This document shows, in pieces, positions 25,657 through 33,978 of a stretch of DNA of 64,000 nucleotides. The translations under genes and the position numbers were made by a program. Source of the stretch: Brevibacterium spongiae. GTDB lineage: Bacteria > Actinomycetota > Actinomycetes > Actinomycetales > Brevibacteriaceae. The stretch is taken from positions 3,844,001-3,908,000 of the forward strand of contig NZ_CP093443.1 in NCBI RefSeq assembly GCF_026168515.1, given 5' to 3'. Each line of letters starts with the position of its first letter. The stretch's first letter is position 1. Below the pieces are notes generated by a model, which had not been told where the DNA came from, did not search any database, and was given only the letters and a program-made list of their open reading frames with translations.

Positions 25657-26829
25657 ATGACTTCGACCACAGCTTCCGTATTCCAGCCCGCCGAACTCGT
25701 CGACCAGGCCGCCAGGCGTCTGCCCGACATGCTCGCCGACATCGAGCGTGTGATCTCGATCGAGACGCCCTCGAGTGACAAGGACGCGGTGGCCGCCGGG
25801 GCACGGGACTTCGCCGCACTGCTGCACGAGCGCCTCGGCACCGAGGCGGAGCTGCTCGAGGTCGAAGGCACCACCCACCTGCGCCTGCGCTTCGGCACCG
25901 GCCCGGCCCGCGTCGTCCTCCTCAACCACCAGGACACGGTGTGGCCGCACGGCACGCTCGAACGCATCCCGTTCACCACCGACGAAGGCATCCTCCGCGG
26001 TCCCGGCAGCTTCGACATGCTCACCGGGGCGATCATGAGTGTGCACGCGACAGCGATCCTGCGCGACCACCTCGGCGAGGGTGCCCTAGACGGTCTGTCG
26101 ATCCTCGTCACCGGCGATGAGGAGATCGGATCGATCTCATCCTCGGACCTCATCCGCGCCGAGGCGGCCGAAGCGAAGGCCGTGTTCGTCATGGAGGCGA
26201 GCGCGGGCGGTGCGCTCAAGCTCGAGCGAAAGGGCACGAGCAACTACGTTCTCGTCTTCTCCGGGAAGGCCTCGCATGCGGGGCTCGAACCGGAGAAGGG
26301 GATCAATGCGGGCATGGCCTTGGCTCTGACCTTGCCGCTGGTCGCTGATCTCGCCGACGCCGAGGCCGGGACGACTGTGGTGCCGACCGTGATCAGCGCC
26401 GGCACGACGTCGAATACGGTGCCCGCCGAGGCGCGTGTGGACATCGATGTGCGTGCCCGGACCGCGGCGGAACTCGAACGCGTGGATGCGCAGATCCGTG
26501 AGTTGGCTGCGAAGCCCCAGGTGGAGGGTTCGGCGACGGAGGTGCTCGGCGGGATCAATCGGCCGCCGTTCGAACCGGAGCAGTCGGCTGCGCTGTTCGA
26601 CCGGGCGACCGCGCTGGCCGGTGAGCTCGGGCTGCCGGCCCCGGAGGGCGTTTCCGTAGGTGGGGCATCGGACGGGAACTTCACCGCCGGCGACGGCATT
26701 CCGACCCTCGATGGTCTCGGGGCCGTCGGCGATGGGGCGCATGCCGAACACGAACACGCCGTCATCGACGAGATCGCACCCCGGACCGCGCTGCTCGCCG
26801 CCCTCATCGCCGATCAGTTGCGGGGCTGA
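25657..26829 (+). CDS. M20-family metallohydrolase
   Basis: The 390-residue enzyme is an M20/M28-clan two-zinc hydrolase of the glutamate-carboxypeptidase type. Candidate zinc ligands and catalytic residues are His91 and Asp93 (NHQDTVW), Asp120 (GSFDMLTG), Glu155-Glu156 (GDEEIG), a further acidic ligand in FVMEAS, and a C-terminal His in HAEHEHA. The dimerisation domain spans about residues 190-300. Substrates in this family are N-acyl amino acids, dipeptides or folate-like amides. An enolase-superfamily N-acylamino acid racemase candidate lies 3.2 kb downstream on the same strand, which would suit an N-acyl amino acid substrate. Confidence 0.9.
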   Translation: MTSTTASVFQPAELVDQAARRLPDMLADIERVISIETPSSDKDAVAAGARDFAALLHERLGTEAELLEVEGTTHLRLRFGTGPARVVLLNHQDTVWPHGTLERIPFTTDEGILRGPGSFDMLTGAIMSVHATAILRDHLGEGALDGLSILVTGDEEIGSISSSDLIRAEAAEAKAVFVMEASAGGALKLERKGTSNYVLVFSGKASHAGLEPEKGINAGMALALTLPLVADLADAEAGTTVVPTVISAGTTSNTVPAEARVDIDVRARTAAELERVDAQIRELAAKPQVEGSATEVLGGINRPPFEPEQSAALFDRATALAGELGLPAPEGVSVGGASDGNFTAGDGIPTLDGLGAVGDGAHAEHEHAVIDEIAPRTALLAALIADQLRG

Positions 26830-26837
26830 GGTGCGGC

Positions 26838-26885
26838 AGCGCGCGTCTCGGCCAGTGATTTCAGGGTGAACAGCCAGTCCCGCAG
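26838..26885 (-). pseudogene. Remnant of an FkbM methyltransferase 3' end
   Basis: Read on the minus strand, these bases encode LRDWLFTLKS followed by a TRAAA-like tail. The intact FkbM gene at 28808 ends with LRDWLFTLKS and MRAAG. At the DNA level 26855-26885 matches 28846-28876 in 29 of 31 positions. No further homology continues upstream of the remnant. It is most simply a leftover C-terminal fragment, made by an insertion, a duplication or the replacement of a related gene. Confidence 0.65.
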
Positions 26886-27265
26886 CAGCGCTCCGACTCC
26901 CTGGCGCTATCCGCGGACTCAGCCCTTCGGGGACACATCAATGGCACCTCAGACCAGAAGATCCTCTGTTCGGGCACTCCTCAGCCCCCTGCTCCAGGCG
27001 AAGGCATCTGCCGAAGAGGTTCACCTGTCAAAAGTCACAGCTTGCGCGCCTGTTCGCCGATAGCTTCGGGAAGTCTGCGGTCGCGTGCCTGAGCATGATG
27101 CGAACCAGATTTGCTGTCTCCCTCGGAATAGATGGTTGCACGGAGGCACAGCACCAGCCTCACGATCGACCCCATGTCGCTTCGTGGGCAGTAGGCTTGC
27201 GGCGAATGTCACCTCGCACGAAGATGGAGGTCATAGGATTCCTTACGTCTGAGTAGGAACATGGC
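26886..27265. other. Gene-free stretch with junction between remnant and XRE gene
   Basis: I see no convincing gene here. A 65-codon frame exists at 26866-27063 but has no ribosome site, no family resemblance and an uneven composition. GC content falls towards 27.1 kb. The last 40 bases hold the XRE leader, with TAGGAAC before ATG 27266. The stretch probably contains one boundary of the rearranged segment. Confidence 0.5.
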
Positions 27266-28045
27266 ATGGCCTCCACCAGCACGACGTCAGTCAGTGAGCT
27301 TCTACGGGCTTGGCGGACCAGACGGCACTTGAGCCAACTCCAGTTGGCAACGCGTGCCAATGTATCAACACGCCATCTGAGCTACCTCGAGACGGGGCGG
27401 TCGAAGCCGACGCGCAACATGCTCGAGCGTCTTGCACGCCATTTGGAGGTTCCGCTCCGCGAAAGAAATCAGTTGATGCTTGCGGCAGGTCTTGCTCCGG
27501 CGTACCCCGAGCGTGGACTCAATGCGCCCGAGTTGATGGCGGTGAGCAGTGCACTGCAGTCGATCATGGATGCGCATATGCCCTTTCCCGCGCTCCTCCT
27601 GGACCACTGGTGGGACGTTATCGACCGCAACGCAGCGACCGACTTCCTGCTCCGTGGATGCGCTGCCCACCTGATTGACCCCCCTATCAACGCGTTGCGA
27701 CTGACCTTGCATCCAGACGGTCTGGCCCCACGTATCATCAACCTCGGCCAGTGGCGCACGCACCTGCTCTCCCAGGTGCAGAGTAGGTCCGAACGTGATG
27801 GCGACCCCCGGCTGCATGACCTTGTCGCAGAACTGGCTTCCTACCCGGGTGATGACGTCGGCCACCCAGTGCTCACTGATGTCGTCATACCGCTCGAGCT
27901 CAAAGTCGGTGACGCAAAGCTGCGCTTCTTCAGCGTCTCCGCCACGGTGGAGTCAGCGATCGACATCACCATCGACGAACTGCGCGTCGAGGCCTTCTAC
28001 CCGGCCGACGACCCCACCAGAGACGCGATCCTCGCTATGAAGTGA
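27266..28045 (+). CDS. XRE-family regulator with MmyB-like ligand-binding domain
   Basis: The 259-residue protein has an N-terminal helix-turn-helix (SELLRAWRTRRHLSQLQLATRANVSTRHLSYLETGRSKP, about residues 8-48). The C-terminal domain has the MmyB-like pattern PALLLDHWWDVIDRNAATDFLL followed by a PAS-like fold. Such regulators occur next to oxidoreductases or small catabolic genes and may sense a hydrophobic ligand. Codon use is less GC-rich than in neighbouring genes, consistent with transfer. The thioesterase gene follows after 121 bases and is its likely target. Confidence 0.9.
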   Translation: MASTSTTSVSELLRAWRTRRHLSQLQLATRANVSTRHLSYLETGRSKPTRNMLERLARHLEVPLRERNQLMLAAGLAPAYPERGLNAPELMAVSSALQSIMDAHMPFPALLLDHWWDVIDRNAATDFLLRGCAAHLIDPPINALRLTLHPDGLAPRIINLGQWRTHLLSQVQSRSERDGDPRLHDLVAELASYPGDDVGHPVLTDVVIPLELKVGDAKLRFFSVSATVESAIDITIDELRVEAFYPADDPTRDAILAMK

Positions 28046-28166
28046 CGACAGAGAGCGCTGCTGGCTTTCGACTGCATGACCCGTGAGGTTATCGACAGTC
28101 GCCGTTGCAGAGGCAACGCTTGGATGACCACGGCAACCAGCGTCTCAACCATCAAGGATGACCAAC

Positions 28167-28580
28167 ATGCACTCACTTGCACAGCACTGGATCAAGAATG
28201 TTGTCCTCCAAGCTCCCGTCGCACAGACACTCGGAATTTCGGTGCGCTCAGCGGAGATCGACCACGTCACCCTCGCAATGCCATATTCCGAAGAACTGAC
28301 AACCACCCCTCAGGTGCTTCATGGGGGTGTCATCGCGACTTTGATCGATACCGTCGGTGCCGCCGCCTCGGCATCCGGAATCTCACCCGATGATGACGCA
28401 TCCGGGGGTGCGACGGCAATTCTCGGGGTGAACTATCTCGCCGCTGCTAGAACTGACCTCACCGCGACAGGCAAAGTTGTGCACCGAACTCGTTCGGCAA
28501 GTCTCACCGAAGTGCACGTCACAGACGCCGAAGGGACTCTGGTGGCGACAGGGCAGGTCAACAGTCGCATCTTTCGATAG
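28167..28580 (+). CDS. PaaI-family hotdog-fold thioesterase
   Basis: The 137-residue protein is a hotdog-fold thioesterase: LAMPYSEELTTTPQVLHGGVIATLIDTVGAAAS holds the HGG motif and the following Asp that activate water in this family, and the C-terminal half gives the outer strands of the sheet. The substrate is probably an aryl- or acyl-CoA. ATG 28167 is preferred because AAGGA lies eight bases upstream; an ATG nine bases earlier has no room for a ribosome site. It follows the XRE regulator and shares its lower GC content. Confidence 0.87.
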   Translation: MHSLAQHWIKNVVLQAPVAQTLGISVRSAEIDHVTLAMPYSEELTTTPQVLHGGVIATLIDTVGAAASASGISPDDDASGGATAILGVNYLAAARTDLTATGKVVHRTRSASLTEVHVTDAEGTLVATGQVNSRIFR

Positions 28581-28807
28581 CGAAACGGACTCGATCGACA
28601 GTTCGTCAACCACCACAAGCATGACTGCGCCGAGTCCGGCCATCGCCGGCCATTCCAGCGCCGGCCCCTCCCTCTTCCCCAGATAAGTGGGGTCAGATTG
28701 CCAAGATCGAACGGTGGGCTCAGGGTTCTAGTACAACAGTAGGCCAGTCTCAGGCTACCTGCTTGTGCAACGGCGCGGTCGGCGGTAACCGCGGTCGCAC
28801 TCGGCGG

Positions 28808-29842
28808 CTAGTCGACCGGGTAGCCGGCCGCGCGCATCTGATCCGGTGATTTCAGCGTGAACAGCCAGTCACGCAGATGCGGATCCGGCCGAATCGTCGA
28901 CCGCGCGAACAGTCGATCCTCACCGACGAGGTAGTAGTGGTAGCCATGCTCGCCGAAGTGGCCCATGAGTTCACGCGGTTTCGCGCGGTCGTCGAGGACC
29001 TCGCAGAGGATATCCGGGTGGAGGGTCGAGAGGAATTCCTGCCCGTGCGCGAAGACATCGTTCTCGCCGCCTTCGACATCGATCTTCACGGTCACCGTCG
29101 GCTCATCGCCGGGTGTGGCCCGAGTCGTCGAATCCTCGTCGGAAGCGGCCCGACCCGAAGCGCCCTCGCCGTCTCCGGACGCCTCTGCCCGTGCATCGGC
29201 CAGCACCTCGGGCAGGAGGGCGTCGAGGGAAGTGAAGCGCACCTCGGCGTCGGAGTCGAAGCTCATGTCAGCGGAGTAGAACGACGGCAGCGCCGATCCC
29301 CCGTCGCCGAGGGGCACCTTCATCCAGGTGTCGGGGCTGCCGACCCCGGTCGGGTGGACGGTCACGCGGCTGTTGAAGCCGTTGCGTTCGACGTTCTTCT
29401 CCACACCTGCGACGACGGCGGGGATGATCTCGAAGACGTGAGCGCGCACATTCTCGTTCGCGGCGAGGACGGCCATGGTGAAGACCCCGGTGTACGCGCC
29501 GATGTCGAGGAAGACATCGGCATCGGCGCTGAGCGCGACCATGAGGTCGAGGGCGAACGCGTCTTCGGGTTCGGTGCGTCGGCCCCTTCCCCAGTAGAAC
29601 TCCTTGGCGATCTCGCAGCGGAAGGGCTCGACGAGGATGAAGTCCGCTCCGCCCGCCCGTCCGCGGATCTCGGTGAGTTCGATGGGCGCAGGGAGACGAC
29701 CGATCTTCAGCCCTCTGATCCGTGGCGCGATCGCTCGCAACAGCGGGTGGAGCGCCGGTTGCGCGAGGGCGGTTTTGACCGGCAGCTTGAGGCCGAACCA
29801 GGACTGTCTGCGCGCAGTGAAAGTGCGCAGGTGATCGTTCAC
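28808..29842 (-). CDS. FkbM-family SAM-dependent methyltransferase
   Basis: The 344-residue protein has the FkbM methyltransferase pattern: ADVFLDIGAYTGVFTMAVLAAN is the SAM-binding motif I, and VKIDVEGGENDVFAHG is the downstream catalytic-region motif. A Ser/Asp/Glu/Ala-rich insert of about 35 residues interrupts the domain shortly before that motif. These enzymes O-methylate sugars or small metabolites, often in surface polysaccharide pathways; no sugar genes are adjacent. GTG 29842 is preferred because AAGGGGG lies upstream of it; GTG 29881 is possible. Its 3' end is partly duplicated at 26855-26885. Confidence 0.87.
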   Translation of the reverse strand: MNDHLRTFTARRQSWFGLKLPVKTALAQPALHPLLRAIAPRIRGLKIGRLPAPIELTEIRGRAGGADFILVEPFRCEIAKEFYWGRGRRTEPEDAFALDLMVALSADADVFLDIGAYTGVFTMAVLAANENVRAHVFEIIPAVVAGVEKNVERNGFNSRVTVHPTGVGSPDTWMKVPLGDGGSALPSFYSADMSFDSDAEVRFTSLDALLPEVLADARAEASGDGEGASGRAASDEDSTTRATPGDEPTVTVKIDVEGGENDVFAHGQEFLSTLHPDILCEVLDDRAKPRELMGHFGEHGYHYYLVGEDRLFARSTIRPDPHLRDWLFTLKSPDQMRAAGYPVD

Positions 29843-30015
29843 GACGGTGGCCCCCTTGCTGACAGGAAGACTTTTGTTCACACTATCAATCGCCGAGCCG
29901 CCGCTCCAGGGTCCTTCCGGACCTGATTCGCGATACTCGCCGCCTCTTTGCGGACCGCTGGCATAAGGTGGAAGCGAAGACCCATCCGCCCCGTTGCGAA
30001 GCAGGAGCCCGGCAT

Positions 30016-31140
30016 ATGAAGCTCAAGTCAGTCACCCTCCACCAAGTCTCGATCCCGCTGGTCACCCCGTTCGAGACCTCGTTCATGCGGGAGACGGAGA
30101 AGGACTGCTACCTCGTCGAGGCTGTCTTCGACACCCCGCAGGGCGAGGTCACCGGGTGGGGCGAGTCGGTGGCGATGATCTCCCCGCTCTACTCCTCCGA
30201 GTATGTGGCCGCCGGCATCGACGTCACGCGCCGCTGGTTGGCGCCGCTGCTCTTCGACGTCGAGGATCTCACCGCGGAGACCGTCGGTTGGCATCTTCGC
30301 CATGTCATCGGGCACCCGATGGCGAAGTCCGCCCTCGAGATGGCCGTCATCGAAGCCCAGCTGAAGCTCAACGACCAGTCGTTCAAGGACTACCTGGGCG
30401 GGGTCGTCGATTCGGTCCCCTCGGGCGTATCGGTGGGCATCCAGGATTCCGTCGAGGAGACGGTCAAGGTCATCGGCGGCTACCTCGAAGAGGGCTACGC
30501 CCGGATCAAGCTCAAGATCAAGCCCGGCAAGGACATCGCCCCGGTGGCTGCGGTGCGCAGGGCATTCGGTGATGATTTCGGCTTCCAGGTCGACGCGAAC
30601 GCCGCATACACCCTCGTCGATGCCGCGCATCTGCGCCGACTCGACGAATACGGGCTTCTCCTCATCGAACAGCCCCTCGGCGAGGCTGATATCCGGCAGC
30701 ACGCGGAGCTCGCGAAGCTCATGGACACCCCGATGTGCCTCGACGAGTCCATCGTCTCCGCGGAGGCGGCAGCGGACGCGATCATGTTGGGAGCCACCTC
30801 GGTGATCAACATCAAACCCGGACGCGTCGGAGGCTTCATCGAAGCGAAGAAGATCCATGATCTCGCCGCAGCCCACGGGGTCGCCGTGTGGCACGGCGGG
30901 ATGGTGGAGACCGGCCTGGGACGGGCGGCGAACGCGGCCCTGGCATCGCTGCCGGGCTTCACCCTGCCCGGCGACATCTCCGGGTCGAACCGATTCTTCC
31001 ACGAGGACATCACCGAGGAGATCGTCATGCACGACGGCAAGGTCGACGTCCCCACCGGCATCGGCTTCGGCGTCTCGATCGACCCTGCCAAGCTCGAGCG
31101 CTTCCGCACAGATTCAGTGGAGATCCTGCCCGGGCAGTAG
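30016..31140 (+). CDS. Enolase-superfamily N-succinylamino acid racemase / o-succinylbenzoate synthase
   Basis: The 374-residue protein belongs to the muconate-lactonizing subgroup of the enolase superfamily. It has the acid-base pair in KLKIK (Lys165 and Lys167), metal ligands Asp193 (VDANAAYT), Glu218 (IEQPLG) and Asp243 (CLDES), and the second base Lys267 (NIKPGRVGG). This arrangement is shared by OSB synthase (MenC) and N-succinylamino acid racemases, many of which do both reactions. No other menaquinone genes lie nearby. An M20 hydrolase gene is 3.2 kb upstream, which would fit racemase plus deacylase. ATG 30016 follows AGGAGCC. Confidence 0.88.
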   Translation: MKLKSVTLHQVSIPLVTPFETSFMRETEKDCYLVEAVFDTPQGEVTGWGESVAMISPLYSSEYVAAGIDVTRRWLAPLLFDVEDLTAETVGWHLRHVIGHPMAKSALEMAVIEAQLKLNDQSFKDYLGGVVDSVPSGVSVGIQDSVEETVKVIGGYLEEGYARIKLKIKPGKDIAPVAAVRRAFGDDFGFQVDANAAYTLVDAAHLRRLDEYGLLLIEQPLGEADIRQHAELAKLMDTPMCLDESIVSAEAAADAIMLGATSVINIKPGRVGGFIEAKKIHDLAAAHGVAVWHGGMVETGLGRAANAALASLPGFTLPGDISGSNRFFHEDITEEIVMHDGKVDVPTGIGFGVSIDPAKLERFRTDSVEILPGQ

Positions 31141-31155
31141 GACAAGGTTCGCCGA

Positions 31156-31202
31156 GGCGGCCCTTCCTTCACCGGTCACCGGCCGGCACGGGGAGGGCCG
31201 CC
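31156..31202. terminator. Bidirectional hairpin between convergent genes
   Basis: GGCGGCCCT at 31156-31164 pairs with AGGGCCGCC at 31194-31202. The intervening bases contain further self-complementary CCGG stretches. The hairpin lies between the racemase gene and the convergent transporter gene and probably ends both transcripts. Confidence 0.65.
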
Positions 31203-31227
31203 TTCACTGCAGAATCCGGCCTCTGGC

Positions 31228-32859
31228 CTACTGTCCGAGGCCGACAACCCCGATCATCACCGGCACCAGTGCCACGATGAGAATGGCTCCGGCGATGTCG
31301 AAGGAGAAGCCGGTGCGGATCATCTTCGTGATCGGCACGGCTCCGGTGCCGTAGACGATCGCGTTCTGCGGCGTCGAGACCGGGAGCATGAAACCGAACG
31401 ACGCTGCGAAGGTCGCGGCCATCGCCGGCACGAACGGATCGATGCCCGCCGCCTGGCACAGCGGGATGACGATCGGTACGATCACGGCCGCTGCGGCGGT
31501 GTTCGACGTCGTCTCCGAGATGAGGATCGCCAGCACAACGGACACTGCGGTGATGGCGAGCAGACTCGTCACGCCCAGACCGTCAGCGAATCCGGTGCCG
31601 ATCGTCTCGGCCAGACCGGTGTCGGCCAGCAGGGCCCCGAAGATGATGCCGCAGCCGAAGAGGATGATCGTGCCCCAGTCGATCTTCGCCGCCTGCGTCC
31701 AAGTCAGCGTGGGCTCGCGACGCTTCCAGTCGACGGGGAGGATGAAGAGCAGCGAGGCGCCGATGACGGCGACGATCCCTTCGTCGAGGCGGGAGTCGAG
31801 GAACTCGTAGATCGCCGAATCGGTGCCTGTGAACAGGGCAGCGAAGGCCGGCAGCAGCCACAGCACCACGGTGACTCCGAAAGCGAAGAGGGTGTTCTTC
31901 TCCGCACGGGACACAGGGCCGAGGTCGGCGAGCTCCTTCTTCACATACTCTTCGACGCCTTCGATCTTCCGGATCTCCGGCTTGTTGAGCAGGAACAGCA
32001 CGACGGCGAGGATGATGAACATCGCCACGCAGATCGGCAGGGCCACGGCCATCCACTGGCCGAAGGAGATCTTCGTCCCCGTCGCCTCCTCGATCAGTCC
32101 GCGTCCGATGAGGTTCGGAGGTGAACCGACGGGAGTGAGCAGGCCGCCGACGCTCGCACCGTAGGCCAGCATGAGCAGCAGCGCCGCACCGACCCGCAGC
32201 CGCAGCGGGTCGAAGTCCTTCTTCACGATGCCGCGTTCCTGCATGAGCTCGGCGATCACGGCGAGGATGCCCAACGCCGTCGGCATGAGCATCGCCACGG
32301 TCGCCGTGTTCGACACGAAGGCGGAGAGCACACAGGTGATGAGTCCGAAGGCGAGGATCACACGGTAGACCGACTTCCCGACACCGGGCAGTGCGAGGAC
32401 GGTCAATGCCAGTCTTTGGGCGATTCCATGGTGGAGCATCGCTTGGGCGAGGATGAACGCACCGATGAAGGTGAAGATCGTCGAAGAGCCGAAAGGCCCG
32501 ACCGCGTCTGCGGCCGGCACGATCCCGAGGACGACGACCGCGCCGACGCCGATGAGACCGCCGACGGGAATCGGCACCGGTTCGGTGATCCAGAGGACGA
32601 TGACGCCGAGGAGGATCGCCGCCAACATGTGCTGCTGATAGCTAAGCCCCATCGGAATGAGCGCGAAGACGATCGCCACGAGCGGAGCAAGGATGAAACC
32701 CGAAGTCATCCGAGCCCGTTCGAACTTCTCCTCCCGCGGAGAGAGCTTCTGCTCGCTCAGACTCCGGAACGTCTTGCCGCCCAACAGGGCCTCACGCACA
32801 TCAGTCATGATCCCGGGAGATCCGTCGCTGTCGGATTTCTGCGAAATATTCACCGTCAT
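31228..32859 (-). CDS. DASS/SLC13-family sodium-coupled dicarboxylate transporter
   Basis: The 543-residue protein has about 11-12 hydrophobic segments and the two Ser-Asn-Thr motifs of the DASS family: FVSNTATVAMLMPTALG in the first half and ISETTSNTAAAAVIVPIVIPL in the second, with GGLLTPVGSPPNLIGRGLI between. These motifs bind sodium and the carboxylates of succinate, malate or similar acids. ATG 32859 is preferred because AAAGG lies just upstream. It is divergent from a LysR regulator, and a D-malate/tartrate-type dehydrogenase follows that regulator. Together they form a C4-dicarboxylate uptake and oxidation module. Confidence 0.92.
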   Translation of the reverse strand: MTVNISQKSDSDGSPGIMTDVREALLGGKTFRSLSEQKLSPREEKFERARMTSGFILAPLVAIVFALIPMGLSYQQHMLAAILLGVIVLWITEPVPIPVGGLIGVGAVVVLGIVPAADAVGPFGSSTIFTFIGAFILAQAMLHHGIAQRLALTVLALPGVGKSVYRVILAFGLITCVLSAFVSNTATVAMLMPTALGILAVIAELMQERGIVKKDFDPLRLRVGAALLLMLAYGASVGGLLTPVGSPPNLIGRGLIEEATGTKISFGQWMAVALPICVAMFIILAVVLFLLNKPEIRKIEGVEEYVKKELADLGPVSRAEKNTLFAFGVTVVLWLLPAFAALFTGTDSAIYEFLDSRLDEGIVAVIGASLLFILPVDWKRREPTLTWTQAAKIDWGTIILFGCGIIFGALLADTGLAETIGTGFADGLGVTSLLAITAVSVVLAILISETTSNTAAAAVIVPIVIPLCQAAGIDPFVPAMAATFAASFGFMLPVSTPQNAIVYGTGAVPITKMIRTGFSFDIAGAILIVALVPVMIGVVGLGQ

Positions 32860-32906
32860 TGGTCCTTTCATCGCGTTCGTTTCAGCCTGACCGACGACGA
32901 ACGATT

Positions 32907-32914
32907 AGTCCAAG
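32907..32914. promoter_or_regulatory. AGTCCAAG motif, possible LysR binding element in the divergent promoter
   Basis: AGTCCAAG occurs at 32907-32914 in the 88-base gap between the transporter and lysR starts. Its complement CTTGGACT occurs at 33864-33871, between lysR and the dehydrogenase. LysR regulators usually act on both flanking promoters, so the shared element is a candidate site. The wider sequences are similar but not identical. Confidence 0.35.
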
Positions 32915-32947
32915 GCAAATCTTCAATGCCACCGATAGGATGAACCT

Positions 32948-33832
32948 ATGGATATCCGTCAGCTTCGCCAGTTCCTCGCCGTCGTCGACACCGGAAGCTT
33001 CACCAAGGCAGCGGAATCTCTCCTCGTCGCACAGCCGTCCCTCTCCCAGACGATCAAGGGACTCGAGCGGGAACTCGGGATCACGCTCTTCCATCGCGTC
33101 GGACGCCGCGTCGCCCTCAGCGAGGCAGGCAGGGAGTTCGAGGGGCCGGCGCGCCTCGTCGTCCGGGACCTCGAAGCCGCCGAAGCGCACGTGCAGGGTC
33201 TGCGCGGACTGCGTTCGGGCCGGATTCAGATCGCAGCGATGCCCACCCCGAGCATCGAACCGCTCACCTCGCTGCTGTCGGCGTTCGCCCGAGACCACCC
33301 GCAGATCACCTTCGATCTCAACGGCACATTCACCGTCGATGAGACGATCGAGGCCATCCGGTACGGTCGCAGCGAGATCGGATTGCTCGGGGGCCGCGGG
33401 CCGCTGTCGGTGAACGACCTCCGCGTCATTCCATTGGCTGACCAGCCACTCATGCTCGCGCACAATCCGCAGTCCTCGGGAATCACCGGCACCGAGGCGG
33501 TCGACCCCTCCACGCTGTCAGGTTCGCGATTCATCGTCTCCCATTCCGGTTCGTTCATGCGCGCTTACGTCGACGAGCTCATCGCCGACGGCACGGATAT
33601 CGAGATCGTCGCCGAGGTGGCCCACAGGAATGCGATCCTCCCCCTCGTCAGAGCCGGCATCGGCCTCGCTGTGCTCCCCTCCTCGTGGCAGACCTTCGCC
33701 GATGCCGAACACGTGGGTCTCGTACCGATCACCGGGGCACCCGCCCTGCACGTATCAGCCATCTCCCGCACCGAGGGGCTCACCCCGGCGGCGGCTCGCC
33801 TGCTCAAGCTCGCCGCCGAACTCGCCTCATAG
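32948..33832 (+). CDS. LysR-family transcriptional regulator
   Basis: The 294-residue protein begins with the standard LysR helix-turn-helix MDIRQLRQFLAVVDTGSFTKAAESLLVAQPSLSQTIKGLERELG, followed by the linker helix and a periplasmic-binding-fold effector domain (about residues 90-290). ATG 32948 follows AGGA. It sits between the divergent DASS transporter and the downstream dehydrogenase, so it probably activates both in response to the transported dicarboxylate. The effector cannot be read from the sequence. Confidence 0.92.
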   Translation: MDIRQLRQFLAVVDTGSFTKAAESLLVAQPSLSQTIKGLERELGITLFHRVGRRVALSEAGREFEGPARLVVRDLEAAEAHVQGLRGLRSGRIQIAAMPTPSIEPLTSLLSAFARDHPQITFDLNGTFTVDETIEAIRYGRSEIGLLGGRGPLSVNDLRVIPLADQPLMLAHNPQSSGITGTEAVDPSTLSGSRFIVSHSGSFMRAYVDELIADGTDIEIVAEVAHRNAILPLVRAGIGLAVLPSSWQTFADAEHVGLVPITGAPALHVSAISRTEGLTPAAARLLKLAAELAS

Positions 33833-33978
33833 GTCTCACCTATCTCAATGATCATCTTTGAGTCTTGGACTTATGGATGATTCGGATGCTCAATGGAGAT
33901 AGTCGTCGCATTTGCGGGGCCTCAAGCCCCGCGGACGGCTCTGCACCCGCCCCAGCACCCCACAGCAAGGACGAACCC

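Noticed and set aside
26866..27063. 65-codon plus-strand frame between the FkbM remnant and the XRE gene
   Set aside because: It has no ribosome site, spans the remnant boundary and shows no family resemblance.
28681..28760. Possible insertion-sequence end near GTGGGGTCAGATTGCC
   Set aside because: I found no matching inverted repeat, target duplication or transposase nearby.
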